From assembly GCF_014652875.1 (NCBI RefSeq), contig NZ_BMZQ01000001.1:1178001-1242000 (forward strand): a stretch of DNA of 64,000 nucleotides, read 5' to 3'. A program made the translations under genes and the position numbers. Shown here in pieces: positions 10,285 through 18,971 of this stretch (positions are counted from its first letter, which is position 1; the number at the start of each line of letters is the position of its first letter). This DNA is from Tianweitania populi. GTDB lineage: Bacteria; Pseudomonadota; Alphaproteobacteria; Rhizobiales; Rhizobiaceae. The notes beneath the pieces are model-generated. The model searched no databases, had not been told where the DNA came from, and saw nothing but the letters and a program-made list of their open reading frames with translations.

Positions 10285-10371
10285 TCAGAAGATCAGCTTC
10301 AGCAAGCCGATGACCACTGCCAGGCCAATCAGGAAGATGATTAGGGCTGTTATGCCGAGGCCTTTAAGCAT
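10285..10371 (-). CDS. 28-residue single-pass membrane peptide
   Basis: A short gene not attributable to a known family. The peptide reads MLKGLGITALIIFLIGLAVV then a short hydrophobic remainder ending KLIF: one transmembrane helix and almost nothing else. Support for translation: GGAGA lies seven bases before the ATG, the codons are ordinary, and a strong terminator with TTCG loop follows 24 bases after the stop. It lies between tRNA-Val and the L,D-transpeptidase gene. It could be a small membrane regulator or stress peptide; no toxin-antitoxin partner is visible. Function unknown. Confidence 0.6.
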   Translation of the reverse strand: MLKGLGITALIIFLIGLAVVIGLLKLIF

Positions 10372-10508
10372 GGGTCGTTCTCCGATCTGCGATTGTTATG
10401 CAGCACGAACGAAGAAGGCGGCAGGGTGTTCCACACGATCTCGCATCGTGCCGAACGCCTTGCCGCCTTCATCAGTCAGTCAGACGTCAGATCGCCCTTA
10501 GATCGCCC

Positions 10509-12440
10509 TCAGATCGAAGGTGCGCGCGAATCACTGGTCTTGCGCAAAGCGGCCAGAACCTTGGCGTCGCGGTCATAAACGTCCGGCGAATAATGCACCT
10601 CGCCGGCCTGGTTAGGCCACGCCGTGAAGTAGGCGACATAAACCGGGATCTTGCGCGTCACCTTTTCCGTGGAATGACCCTGCTTCAGCTTGGCTGCGAC
10701 ATGCGCGACATCCGTGCCAAGCACGGCGGCTGCCATCGCACGCGGATCCGACAAGCGGACGCAGCCATGGCTCAAGGCGCGCGCGTCGCGGCTGAAGAAG
10801 GCCTTTTGCGGCGTGTCATGCATGTAGATCGCATGCTTGTTGGGGAACAGGATCTTCAGCTCGCCTAAGGCATTCGCTTCGCTCGGCGTCTGGCGAACAT
10901 TGTAGGGAATGTTGCTGCCATTAGCCGCCCAGTTGATCGTCGACGACGGAATGCGCTTGCCGCTGGCATCAGAGACTTCATAGCCGGCACGGTCGAGATA
11001 GCCGGGATCGTTGATCAGGCGCGGCAGCATCTCGTTGACGATGATCGAGCGTGGCACGCCCCAATACGGGTTGTAGTCGACCTGCTCCAACTCGTCATAA
11101 AAGAAGCTCGTCTGGTGCGTCGGGCTGCCGACCACCGTGCGCATCGAGAGCTTGTCCGTGCCATTCTCGCGATAGGTCGCGGTGAAGGCGGCAGCGTTCA
11201 GGAACACATGCGTCGAACCCAGATCGGACGGGTGCCAGCGCAGCTGTTCCAGCGCCACTTCGAGTTTTTCGATGCGGTCGGCCTTCGACACGCCGGCGAT
11301 GGCAGCCACCGTGCGGCCGCCGACGACGCCGTCCGGCTTCAAGCCATGGGCCTGCTGCGCGGCCTTCACCACGGCGACCAATTCAGGCGTATAAAGCTCG
11401 CCACCGGCATTGGCACTGATCGTGGCACCATGCGCCGCCTTGAACGCTGCATCACCTTTCTGGTCGATCAGCGTCAGCAGCTTCGGCAGCTCCGCGCTGG
11501 TCTCGCCCGGCTTCAGGAGCAGCTTCGGATCAACGATGATCGTGTGCTCGCGCTCGGCCTCGAGCGACTTCAGCTCGGTGCGCAGTGCTGCATACTCTGC
11601 GTTCTGCGGATGCTGACCTTCCAGATAGGTCTTGATGTCGACGCCGCTTGCCATCGCATTCAGCGCCGCCTCGTAATCCACCGGCTTGGCAGCAAAATCA
11701 TGGTAGCCCGACAGGAGGTTCGGGTTGATGCGCCCTGCATGAGCGTCGCGGATGTAACGCAGCACGCGCGCCGACATCGTCATCTCGTAGCGGATCAGAG
11801 CCGGATCGCTCAGCGCCTGCTGGCCAGATGCGGTGACCTGCGGGCGTGCAACCTGGTAGTCCTGCGGATCGAGCCCGTAGCTGCCGGCGTCCTGCAACAT
11901 GGCCATGGCAGCCTCGGCGCGAACACGCGGCGCGCTTCCCAGAACCCAGATAAAGCCCGGCTGCGAAGCGTAATGCTTCTCGATGGCCGCGGCGATCTCC
12001 TTCTCGGCGGTCAGCTGATAATCGATCAGCCCGGACAGCGAGCGGTCGAACGGCGTACCCGGTTCGGAAGGCTCGATCGAACCGGTGATCTCCACCGAGC
12101 CGGTCGGCTGCAGCTTGGAGAAGTCAACCGGCACGAGGGCTGCAGTCTTGTAGGTGTAATAGCTCGGCGACGACACCTTGATGATCGGCGCGGGCTTGGT
12201 CGGCTTCACCACGGAAACGGGCTGAACAGGCTGTGCCTGCTGCGGAATACCCTGCTGCTGCATCGGCTGCGCGCGGCGTGGCGTGGCGTGCGGCCCCTGA
12301 TTGACCACTGTCCCGCCGCGATTGTTACCAAACAGGCGCTGGAACAGGTTTTCCGCAGAAGCCGCGTTGATGCTCGACAGCGAAGTTGCGGCAACGAGGG
12401 CCAGAATCAGGCCGGTTTTAACTCGTGAAACTGGCAGCAA
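10509..12440 (-). CDS. YcbB-type L,D-transpeptidase, periplasmic
   Basis: Forms 3-3 cross-links in peptidoglycan or attaches proteins to it. The 643 residues begin with a signal peptide (cleavage probably after NAASA near residue 29), then a Gln/Pro-rich stretch, a helical scaffold region (about 130-330), a peptidoglycan-binding domain (ELYTPELVAVVKAAQQAHGLKPDGVVGGRTVAAI) and the YkuD catalytic domain with YMHDTPQKAFF and SHGC, catalytic Cys560. Size and order match YcbB/LdtD-like enzymes, which are abundant in Hyphomicrobiales because their wall is rich in 3-3 links. A second, minimal YkuD protein is encoded at 51661-52089. Confidence 0.92.
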   Translation of the reverse strand: MLPVSRVKTGLILALVAATSLSSINAASAENLFQRLFGNNRGGTVVNQGPHATPRRAQPMQQQGIPQQAQPVQPVSVVKPTKPAPIIKVSSPSYYTYKTAALVPVDFSKLQPTGSVEITGSIEPSEPGTPFDRSLSGLIDYQLTAEKEIAAAIEKHYASQPGFIWVLGSAPRVRAEAAMAMLQDAGSYGLDPQDYQVARPQVTASGQQALSDPALIRYEMTMSARVLRYIRDAHAGRINPNLLSGYHDFAAKPVDYEAALNAMASGVDIKTYLEGQHPQNAEYAALRTELKSLEAEREHTIIVDPKLLLKPGETSAELPKLLTLIDQKGDAAFKAAHGATISANAGGELYTPELVAVVKAAQQAHGLKPDGVVGGRTVAAIAGVSKADRIEKLEVALEQLRWHPSDLGSTHVFLNAAAFTATYRENGTDKLSMRTVVGSPTHQTSFFYDELEQVDYNPYWGVPRSIIVNEMLPRLINDPGYLDRAGYEVSDASGKRIPSSTINWAANGSNIPYNVRQTPSEANALGELKILFPNKHAIYMHDTPQKAFFSRDARALSHGCVRLSDPRAMAAAVLGTDVAHVAAKLKQGHSTEKVTRKIPVYVAYFTAWPNQAGEVHYSPDVYDRDAKVLAALRKTSDSRAPSI

Positions 12441-12625
12441 AGCGCATCCCCTCGTCTGGTGCTGGATCGAACGGCAGCAGGCATCCCGATCATGGTTCGG
12501 ACGGACGATTCAGGATGCGCTGTGACTATATCGATTGACGCCAAATGGGTTAAGCGACCGTAAACCGTTTGTTCGCGCGTGCGGCAGGAATGCAACATTT
12601 GTTAGGGATGCGGCGCGGCTGCCCT

Positions 12626-12662
12626 CCAAGAAGAAGGGCCGTCCAGATCCACTGAACGGCCC
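12626..12662 (-). terminator. Hairpin terminator in the 377-base gap after the DUF971 gene
   Basis: On the minus strand GGGCCGT and ACGGCCC form a 7-bp GC-rich stem extended by a CAG/CTG pairing, followed by TTCTTCTT. It probably ends the DUF971 transcript, about 155 bases after that stop. The rest of the gap 12441-12817 holds the promoter region of the transpeptidase, including a short palindrome AACATTTGTT at 12594-12603. I see no convincing gene there. Confidence 0.55.
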
Positions 12663-12817
12663 CGGGCAAAGGTACAAACGGGCTCAGCAATCATGTTCGC
12701 ACCCACGCCCATGAAGGAGCAAGCCCTGCTGGCTCGCTGGAATATTCAGGGACGTGAGGAGACACGAAGTGAAGGCCGCGGAGTTTCGGCGGCATCTTCA
12801 CGAAAGCTTGAGGCTGG

Positions 12818-13174
12818 TCAGCGCCGGTCGCGCGACAGACCCTTTGCTGAAAGCTCGTCGAGATAGGTCTGCCAGCGCTGGTCTTTTTCATGACCAAGCT
12901 CGTGCAGATAGTTCCAGGTAAAGATGCCCGACTCATGCCCGTCATCGAACACGATGCGCACGGCATAGTTGCCGATTGGCTCCATGCGCGCGATCGCAAC
13001 CTCGCGCTTTCCGGGCACTGTCACGCGCTGGTCGGGCGAATGGCCCTGCACCTCAGCCGACGGCGATGTCACACGCAGCAACTCGGCAGGAAGCTCGAGT
13101 GGCGCATGGTTGGGAAAGGTGACGGTAAGGAGCTTGCGGTCTTTCGACACGCGCAATTCTGAAGGTGCGGCCAT
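12818..13174 (-). CDS. DUF971 (GBBH-like N-terminal domain) protein
   Basis: A 118-residue protein consisting of one DUF971 domain, the small fold found at the N-terminus of gamma-butyrobetaine hydroxylase and as a free protein in bacteria. Seen here: LTVTFPNHAPLELPAELLRV near the start, and the conserved NYAVRIVFDDGHESGIFTWNYL segment with its HELG continuation. The ATG at 13174 is preferred over one six codons upstream because AGAAGG stands just before it. It is divergent from moaA (115 bases between). Free DUF971 proteins often sit near Fe-S or cofactor genes; the exact role is unknown. Confidence 0.83.
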   Translation of the reverse strand: MAAPSELRVSKDRKLLTVTFPNHAPLELPAELLRVTSPSAEVQGHSPDQRVTVPGKREVAIARMEPIGNYAVRIVFDDGHESGIFTWNYLHELGHEKDQRWQTYLDELSAKGLSRDRR

Positions 13175-13289
13175 GGCGCCTTCTTGCCACAAACCTGCCT
13201 GCGGCGCAAAGCGCGCTGGTTGTTTGGCCTCGACGCTCCTATATCAGGTCTCAGCTAGCACAGACCGCAAGCCCAAGGCCTAGACTGCA

Positions 13290-14279
13290 ATGATCGACCC
13301 GTTTGGACGCCGGATCACCTATCTCCGTGTTTCGGTGACGGACCGCTGCGACTTCCGCTGCACCTATTGCATGGCGGAAGACATGACTTTCCTGTCCAAG
13401 CGCGACCTGCTGTCCCTGGAAGAACTCGATCGTCTCACCACCGTCTTCGTGGAAAAAGGCGTGCGCAAGCTGCGCCTGACCGGCGGCGAGCCGCTGGTGC
13501 GCAAGAACATCATGCATCTGGTGCGCCAGATCTCGCGCCATCTCGTTTCCGGCGCACTGGACGAGCTGACCATCACCACCAATGGCTCGCAATTGGCCAA
13601 ACACGCGGCCGAACTGGTTGATTGCGGTGTGAAGCGCATCAATGTTTCGATCGATACGCTCGATCCCGCCAAGTTCCGTACGATCACGCGCTGGGGTAAT
13701 CTGGACCAGGTCATGGCCGGGTTGGACGCCGCGCAAGCCGCCGGTCTGAAGGTCAAGCTCAACGCCGTGGCGCTCAAGGGCTTCAACGAGCACGAGCTTC
13801 CCGAGCTTATGCGCTGGGCGCATGGTCGCGGCATGGACCTAACCGTCATCGAAACCATGCCGATGGGCGAGATCGACGCGGAGCGCACCGACCAATATCT
13901 GCCGCTGAGCCAGCTTCGTTCCGACCTGGAGCGGCAGTTCACGCTGACCGACATTCCGTTCAAGACCGGCGGACCCGCCCGCTATGTCGAGGTAGCGGAA
14001 ACCGGCGGTCGCCTGGGCTTCATCACGCCGATGACCCACAATTTCTGCGAAAGCTGCAACCGCGTTCGCCTGACCTGCACCGGTACGCTTTACATGTGTC
14101 TTGGCCAGGAAGACGCGGCCGATCTGCGCTCCCCGATGCGCGCGTCGGAAGGCAACGAATTGCTGTCGCAGGCCGTCGACGAAGCCATCACCCGCAAGCC
14201 CAAGGGCCACGACTTCATCATCGATCGCACCACGCGCCGCCCGGCCGTCTCGCGCCATATGAGCGTCACCGGCGGATAA
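13290..14279 (+). CDS. moaA: GTP 3',8-cyclase MoaA
   Basis: Radical-SAM enzyme that makes the cyclic precursor of molybdopterin from GTP, together with MoaC. The 329 residues start with the SAM cluster Cys20, Cys24 and Cys27 ([13 protein letters not shown]), continue with LTGGEPLVR, and have the C-terminal second 4Fe-4S site in [20 protein letters not shown]. The protein ends in the double glycine (SVTGG) known to be needed for activity. It opens a plus-strand run with an EamA transporter, mobA and mobB. MoaC, MoaD and MoaE are not in the window. Confidence 0.96.
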   Translation: MIDPFGRRITYLRVSVTDRCDFRCTYCMAEDMTFLSKRDLLSLEELDRLTTVFVEKGVRKLRLTGGEPLVRKNIMHLVRQISRHLVSGALDELTITTNGSQLAKHAAELVDCGVKRINVSIDTLDPAKFRTITRWGNLDQVMAGLDAAQAAGLKVKLNAVALKGFNEHELPELMRWAHGRGMDLTVIETMPMGEIDAERTDQYLPLSQLRSDLERQFTLTDIPFKTGGPARYVEVAETGGRLGFITPMTHNFCESCNRVRLTCTGTLYMCLGQEDAADLRSPMRASEGNELLSQAVDEAITRKPKGHDFIIDRTTRRPAVSRHMSVTGG

Positions 14280-14376
14280 GCCGCATTCGAAGCCACTGCG
14301 TGGCCCAATCCCCAACGGTTGTGTTTCACGCCACCCCTGCTAGACCGGTCGCTGATCGCAATCTCCGGGACTTCCT

Positions 14377-15297
14377 GTGGCCCTTCCGTCCGACATGCGC
14401 GGCAGCCTGTTCATGGTCATTTCCATGGCAGGCTTCTCAATCAACGACTCGATGACAAAGCTTGCCAGCGCGGAAATGAATGCCGGACAGGTCATGCTGA
14501 TCCGCGGCGTTTTCGCCACGATCCTGATCGGCCTTCTGGCTTGGCAGCAAGGTGCTCTGCGCGTTCCCAAGCTTGCCTTTCATCCCCTGGTTATGACGCG
14601 CGTTGCCAGCGAGATCCTGGCGACAGCGAGCTTCCTTGTCGGTCTAGCCCATCTGCCGCTCGCCAACAGCTCTGCCATTCTCCAAACCTTGCCTTTGTCG
14701 GTGACTCTCGGGGCCGCCATATTCCTGGGAGAGCCCATCGGCTGGCGGCGGCTGCTAGCCATCGCAATCGGTTTCGCAGGCGTTCTGCTCATCGTGCGAC
14801 CGGGCTTCGAGGGCTTCAACTTCTTTGCCCTGTTCACGCTGGCCTCCGTTTTGCTCTGCACAGTGCGCGATCTTTCTACGAGCCGAGCGCCAAGCCAGAT
14901 CCCCTCTTCGCTTATTTCCTTCGTCACCTCCGCTTTCGTGATGCTCGCTGGCGGTGTTCTCATGGTGCCGATGGGCGGATGGCAAACGCCGCGGCTGGAG
15001 ATCGTAGGCGCCTTGAGCTTTGCAGCCTGCATGGTGCTGATCGGCTACCAGTTCGTCATCATGGCCATGCGGTCAGGCAATGTGTCGGCCGTTGCACCCT
15101 TCCGCTACACCAGCCTGCTCTGGTCCATCACGTTGGGCTTCCTGATCTTCGGCGATCTGCCTGACCTACCGATGATCGTCGGCTCGATCATCATCGTCCT
15201 GTCCGGCATCTACACCCTGCTGCGCGAGCGCCGCGTCAGCCGTGAAAAGCCGGCTACTGCAAGCACCGGCCCGACCATGGCGCCGGACGGTGTTTGA
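14377..15297 (+). CDS. EamA/DMT family transporter
   Basis: A ten-helix inner-membrane carrier of the drug/metabolite superfamily with two EamA repeats. Hydrophobic segments are regularly spaced through the 306 residues, with conserved landmarks FLGEPIGWRRLLAIAIGFAGVLLIVRPG closing the first repeat and the matching segment LIFGDLPDLPMIVGSIIIVLSGIYTLLRERR closing the second (these are described, not aligned). The start may be GTG at 14377 or ATG at 14395. It sits inside a molybdenum-cofactor gene run, 23 bases before mobA; substrate unknown. Confidence 0.88.
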   Translation: MALPSDMRGSLFMVISMAGFSINDSMTKLASAEMNAGQVMLIRGVFATILIGLLAWQQGALRVPKLAFHPLVMTRVASEILATASFLVGLAHLPLANSSAILQTLPLSVTLGAAIFLGEPIGWRRLLAIAIGFAGVLLIVRPGFEGFNFFALFTLASVLLCTVRDLSTSRAPSQIPSSLISFVTSAFVMLAGGVLMVPMGGWQTPRLEIVGALSFAACMVLIGYQFVIMAMRSGNVSAVAPFRYTSLLWSITLGFLIFGDLPDLPMIVGSIIIVLSGIYTLLRERRVSREKPATASTGPTMAPDGV

Positions 15298-15320
15298 TCG
15301 ATGCGCAGCGCAGATCACCC

Positions 15321-15920
15321 ATGACAATCGCCGCCATCATCCTGGCCGGTGGCCGATCGAGCCGCATGGGCGGCGGCGATAAGACGCTGCTTCCGTTAAG
15401 AAGCGGTACGGTCCTCGACGAAGTCGCCCGCAGGCTGAGCCCTCAAGTCGACACCATCGCCATCAACGCCAATGGCGATCCTCAACGCTTCGCATCCCTG
15501 AACCTGCGAATTCTCCCCGATGCCTTCGGCACCTTCGACGGTCCCCTCGCCGGCATCCTGACCGGCCTGATCTGGGCCGAAACGATTGGCGCGAGTGCCC
15601 TCATCACCGTCGCCGGTGACACACCCTTCCTGCCGACCGATCTCGTCACACGCCTGCAAGCAGCGTCAGCACCCTCAACGATCGCCGTCGCCGCCTCCAA
15701 CGGCCGCGTTCACCCAACCTTCGCCCTTTTGCCGGTCGCCTTGCGGCAGGATCTAGAAACCTTCCTCCACACACAGCCAAGCCGTCGCGTGAACCACTTC
15801 ATTTCCGATCATCCGCATGTGCGGGTCGCTTTCGACACCGCGCCGTTCGACCCGTTTTTCAACATCAACACACCAGACGACCTCGCCGAAGCGCAGCACC
15901 TTGCCGGAAGCGCGTCATGA
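15321..15920 (+). CDS. mobA: Molybdenum cofactor guanylyltransferase MobA
   Basis: Transfers GMP from GTP to Mo-molybdopterin, giving Mo-MGD for DMSO-reductase-type enzymes. The 199 residues start with the nucleotidyltransferase signature AAIILAGGRSSRMGGGDKTLL, then PDAFGTFDGPLAGILTGL, and TVAGDTPFLPTDL with the metal-binding Asp. The ATG at 15321 places this signature directly at the N-terminus; an in-frame start nine codons upstream overlaps the EamA stop. Its stop overlaps the mobB start by four bases (ATGA). Confidence 0.94.
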   Translation: MTIAAIILAGGRSSRMGGGDKTLLPLRSGTVLDEVARRLSPQVDTIAINANGDPQRFASLNLRILPDAFGTFDGPLAGILTGLIWAETIGASALITVAGDTPFLPTDLVTRLQAASAPSTIAVAASNGRVHPTFALLPVALRQDLETFLHTQPSRRVNHFISDHPHVRVAFDTAPFDPFFNINTPDDLAEAQHLAGSAS

Positions 15921-16429
15921 CGCACCGCGTTTTCGGCATTACCGGCTGGAAGAACTCCGGCAAGACGACGCTGACCGAGCGTCTCGTCACCGAACTCACC
16001 GGCCGCGGCTATACGGTGTCGACCATCAAGCACGCCCATCATGACTTCGACATCGATGTGCCCGGCACCGATTCCTTCCGCCACCGCGCGGCTGGCGCTT
16101 CGGAAGTTGCGATCGTCTCGTCCCATCGCTGGGCGCTGATGCATGAAGCGCGCGGCGATGCCGAACCGAGCTTGCCGGAAATCCTGGCGCGGCTTTCCCC
16201 CTGCGATATGGTTCTCGTGGAAGGCTACAAGCGCGAAGATCATCTCAAGATCGAGGCCCGCCGCAAGGACACCGCAACCCGCGCGCCATTGTCCGAAAAC
16301 GACCCCAAGATCGTCGCCCTGGCCGCCGATCATCCGGTGGATGGCTCCACCCTTCCCGTGTTCGATCTCGATGACATCTCCACCATCGCTGACTTCATCG
16401 TGGAAACGCTTTCCTTAGCGCGGGTCTGA
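15917..16429 (+). CDS. mobB: Molybdopterin-guanine dinucleotide biosynthesis protein MobB
   Basis: GTP-binding accessory protein that assists MobA. The 170 residues contain the Walker A loop GWKNSGKTTLTERL at about 8-21, a TIKHAHHDFDID segment with the HHxxDxD pattern, SFRHRAAGASEVAIVSS, and the Walker B region MVLVEGYKREDHLKIE. Translation is coupled to mobA by a four-base overlap. The short C-terminal region carries no MobA domain, so the two enzymes are separate polypeptides here. Confidence 0.94.
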   Translation: MTHRVFGITGWKNSGKTTLTERLVTELTGRGYTVSTIKHAHHDFDIDVPGTDSFRHRAAGASEVAIVSSHRWALMHEARGDAEPSLPEILARLSPCDMVLVEGYKREDHLKIEARRKDTATRAPLSENDPKIVALAADHPVDGSTLPVFDLDDISTIADFIVETLSLARV

Positions 16430-16541
16430 CGCGGTTTAGCCGTTGCAATCGCAGCGAAAACAGTGGGATTATCTTAGCTTGCAGCAGCCAAGCGCACCCA
16501 AGAGCCAAGGGCTGCAAGCACAAGAACCGAGAGGAACACGA

Positions 16542-17303
16542 ATGCGCATTTCCAAGCTCTGCCTAGCGGCCTCCGCAGCTTTGCTCACTTTGTCCATGGC
16601 CTCGATCGCGTCCGCGCAGGAAACGACGATCAAGATCGGCACCGAAGGCGCCTACCCGCCCTTCAACAACCTGACCGCGTCCGGCGAGCTGGAAGGCTTC
16701 GACATCGACATCACCAAGGCGCTTTGCGAAGAGATGAAGGCCAAGTGCGAGTTCGTCACGCAGGATTGGGACGGCATCATCCCCGCGCTGCAGGCCAAGC
16801 GCTTCGATGCGATCGTAGCCTCCATGTCGATCACCGACGAGCGCAAGCAGCAGGTCGACTTCACCAACCCTTATTACAGCAACTCGCTCGTCTTCGTCGC
16901 GCCGAAGGACTCCAAGTTCGCGGCCACTGAGACCAGCGGCAAGACCATCGGCGTGCAGCAGGGAACGATTGCCGCCGAGTTCGCCGAAAAGACCTATCCG
17001 GATGCCGACGTGAAGGCCTACCCAACGCAGGTCGAAGCCTGGGCCGATCTCGAAAGCGGCCGCGTTGATGCCGTGCTGGGCGACTTCGGCGTTCAGTATG
17101 GATTCGTGAAGGGTGAAGACGGCTCCTGCTGCGACTTCAAGGGCGATGCTGTCAGCTCCGACGACAAGATCGGCATTGCCATCCGCAAGGGCGACACCGC
17201 GCTGGCCGACAAGTTCAACAAGGCGCTCGAAGCCATCCGCGCTAACGGCAAGTACAAGGAAGTCAACGACAAGTACTTCCCGTTCGACGTTTTCGGCGGC
17301 TGA
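16542..17303 (+). CDS. Polar amino-acid ABC transporter substrate-binding protein
   Basis: Periplasmic SBP of the HisJ/ArgT family (SBP_bac_3). The 253 residues carry a signal peptide (cleavage after SIASA, about residue 24), then GTEGAYPPFNNLTASGELEGFDIDI, the ligand-site segment MSITDERKQQVDFTNPYY, GVQQGTIAAEFAE, and VDAVLGDFGVQYGF. The ATG at 16542 follows a GAGGA site; an in-frame start 33 codons upstream has no signal-peptide logic. Two permeases follow. The family suggests a basic amino acid or opine-like ligand, but the sequence alone does not decide it. Confidence 0.92.
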   Translation: MRISKLCLAASAALLTLSMASIASAQETTIKIGTEGAYPPFNNLTASGELEGFDIDITKALCEEMKAKCEFVTQDWDGIIPALQAKRFDAIVASMSITDERKQQVDFTNPYYSNSLVFVAPKDSKFAATETSGKTIGVQQGTIAAEFAEKTYPDADVKAYPTQVEAWADLESGRVDAVLGDFGVQYGFVKGEDGSCCDFKGDAVSSDDKIGIAIRKGDTALADKFNKALEAIRANGKYKEVNDKYFPFDVFGG

Positions 17304-17329
17304 TCCGTCGAAAACTTGAAGCCGATTGC

Positions 17330-17375
17330 AGCCGGAACGGACTTGGCGGACAAACCCGCCGGCACCGTTCCGGCT
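17330..17375 (+). promoter_or_regulatory. Stem-loop between binding-protein and permease genes
   Basis: AGCCGGAACGG pairs with CCGTTCCGGCT over 11 perfect bp, enclosing a second stem GGCGG/CCGCC. No T-run follows. Stem-loops at this position in ABC operons usually protect the upstream mRNA or partly attenuate, so that the binding protein is made in excess over the permeases. Confidence 0.6.
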
Positions 17376-17409
17376 CATTCATGATGGTGGCGGATAAACA
17401 GATCGCTTC

Positions 17410-18123
17410 ATGGACGCTGCCCTGACCCTGCTGAGTTTCGGTCCCGACGGCTGGGGCGACGATATCGCGACCGGCGTCCTGGTCACCGTCGGCCTGGCAC
17501 TGGCGACTCTGCCTTTTGGCCTCGTCCTCGGCTTCTTCGTGGCGCTGATGAAGCAGTCCGAAGAGCCGTCGATGCGGCTTGCCGGCAATATCTACACCAC
17601 CATCTTTCGCGGCCTGCCCGAACTCCTGACGTTGTTCCTGATCTTCTATGGCGCGCAACTCGGCTTGCAGCAGATCACGGCGCTGTTTGGTGAGGAGACC
17701 ACGATCGAGATCAACGCCTTTGCGGCCGGTATGGTCGCGCTCGGCATCATGTTCTCGTCCTATGCCAGCGAGGTGTTTCTCGCTGCCTTCCGCGTCATTC
17801 CGCGAGGGCAATATGAAGGCGCTTACGCCGTCGGCCTGAGCCATACGCGCACGATGCGCCTCGTGATCTTGCCGCAGTTGATCCGTGTCGCCCTGCCCGG
17901 CCTCGGCAACCTCTGGCTCATCCTGCTCAAGGACACAGCGCTAGTTTCCGTCATCGGCCTGTCCGACATTCTGCGCCAAACCGGCGTCGCCGCGCGCGTG
18001 ACCAAGGAACCCTTCCTGTTCTTCGGCCTGGCCTGCCTGCTTTATCTCGTGCTCGCTGTGCTTTCCTCTTTCGTCTTCAGCGCCATTGAGCGCTGGGCGG
18101 CAAAAAGCGGAGGCACACGATGA
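17410..18123 (+). CDS. Amino-acid ABC transporter permease (HisQ type)
   Basis: A 237-residue inner-membrane permease of the HisMQ family. The segment GVLVTVGLALATLPFGLVLGFF opens the transmembrane region, and the coupling-loop EAA motif reads YEGAYAVGLSHTRTMRLVILPQ. Around residue 160 the DTALVSVIGLSDILRQT region matches the family C-terminal core. The stop overlaps the next permease start by four bases (ATGA), so the two subunits are coupled, as for HisQ/HisM heterodimers. Confidence 0.92.
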   Translation: MDAALTLLSFGPDGWGDDIATGVLVTVGLALATLPFGLVLGFFVALMKQSEEPSMRLAGNIYTTIFRGLPELLTLFLIFYGAQLGLQQITALFGEETTIEINAFAAGMVALGIMFSSYASEVFLAAFRVIPRGQYEGAYAVGLSHTRTMRLVILPQLIRVALPGLGNLWLILLKDTALVSVIGLSDILRQTGVAARVTKEPFLFFGLACLLYLVLAVLSSFVFSAIERWAAKSGGTR

Positions 18124-18944
18124 ACGCCGTTGCAGCCGATTTGGTGGAACGTCCGCCAACGCCAAGCCGCCGCTGGACCGGCACCCGCATTGCCGGCACT
18201 ATTCTGGTAGCCTTGTGGGCGCTTGCGATCGCAGGCCTCGCTTTGTACCTCGTCCAGTCCTGGAACCCGGAACTGTTCGATCGCTATGCCGGCCGTTACT
18301 GGTCGGGCCTGATCGTCACGCTGCAGCTCGTGTTCCTGTCGATCATCCTCGGTGCCGTCCTGTCGATCCCAATTGCCTGGGGCCGCATGACCAAGCGGCG
18401 CATTCCGAGTGCCCTCGCTTACGCCTACGTTTATTTCTTCCGCGGCACGCCGCTGATCGCCCAGACCTTCCTGATCTATTACGGCCTCGGCTCGTTCCGG
18501 CCGCAGCTGGAAGCCGTCGGCCTTTGGAGCTTCTTCCGCGATGCCTGGAATTGCGCCCTTTTCGCCTTCACCCTGAACACCGCAGCCTACCAGGCCGAGA
18601 TCCTGCGCGGCGCGTTGGAAAGTGTTGGCCGCGGCCAGTGGGAAGGTGCCGCCTCGCTCGGCCTGTCGCGCCTGCATACGCTGCGGCTGATCATCGTCCC
18701 GCAGGCCCTGATCGTCGCCCTGCGCCCGTACGGCAACGAGATCATCCTGATGATCAAAGGCTCTGCCATCGTCGCCATCATCACCGTTTATGACCTGATG
18801 GGCGAAACGCGGCGCGCTTATTCCCGCTCATTCGATTTCCAAACCTATCTTTACGCAGCCCTGATCTACCTCGCGATCGTGGAAACGCTGCGTAACGTCA
18901 TCGAATGGATCGAGCGGCGCCTGACGCGCCACCTCAAGCGCTAA
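18120..18944 (+). CDS. Amino-acid ABC transporter permease (HisM type)
   Basis: Second permease of the importer, 274 residues, with an N-terminal cytoplasmic extension of about 20 residues and then LVALWALAIAGLALYLVQ as the first helix. The family segment VYFFRGTPLIAQTFLIYYGL is present, and the EAA loop reads WEGAASLGLSRLHTLRLIIVPQ. It starts inside the end of the first permease gene. No ATP-binding subunit follows: the next gene, 27 bases on, is a dehydrogenase. The ATPase must come from elsewhere in the genome. Confidence 0.92.
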   Translation: MNAVAADLVERPPTPSRRWTGTRIAGTILVALWALAIAGLALYLVQSWNPELFDRYAGRYWSGLIVTLQLVFLSIILGAVLSIPIAWGRMTKRRIPSALAYAYVYFFRGTPLIAQTFLIYYGLGSFRPQLEAVGLWSFFRDAWNCALFAFTLNTAAYQAEILRGALESVGRGQWEGAASLGLSRLHTLRLIIVPQALIVALRPYGNEIILMIKGSAIVAIITVYDLMGETRRAYSRSFDFQTYLYAALIYLAIVETLRNVIEWIERRLTRHLKR

Positions 18945-18971
18945 ACAACGAACAGCTGGAAGGAACCTCTC

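Noticed and set aside
10076-10501. Plus-strand frame of about 141 codons over tRNA-Val
   Set aside because: It contains the tRNA gene and the terminator of the small gene; no family match.
12691-12792. 34-codon minus-strand frame in the transpeptidase/DUF971 gap
   Set aside because: No ribosome site before the ATG, no family; it is the tail of a longer frame antisense in phase to the DUF971 gene.
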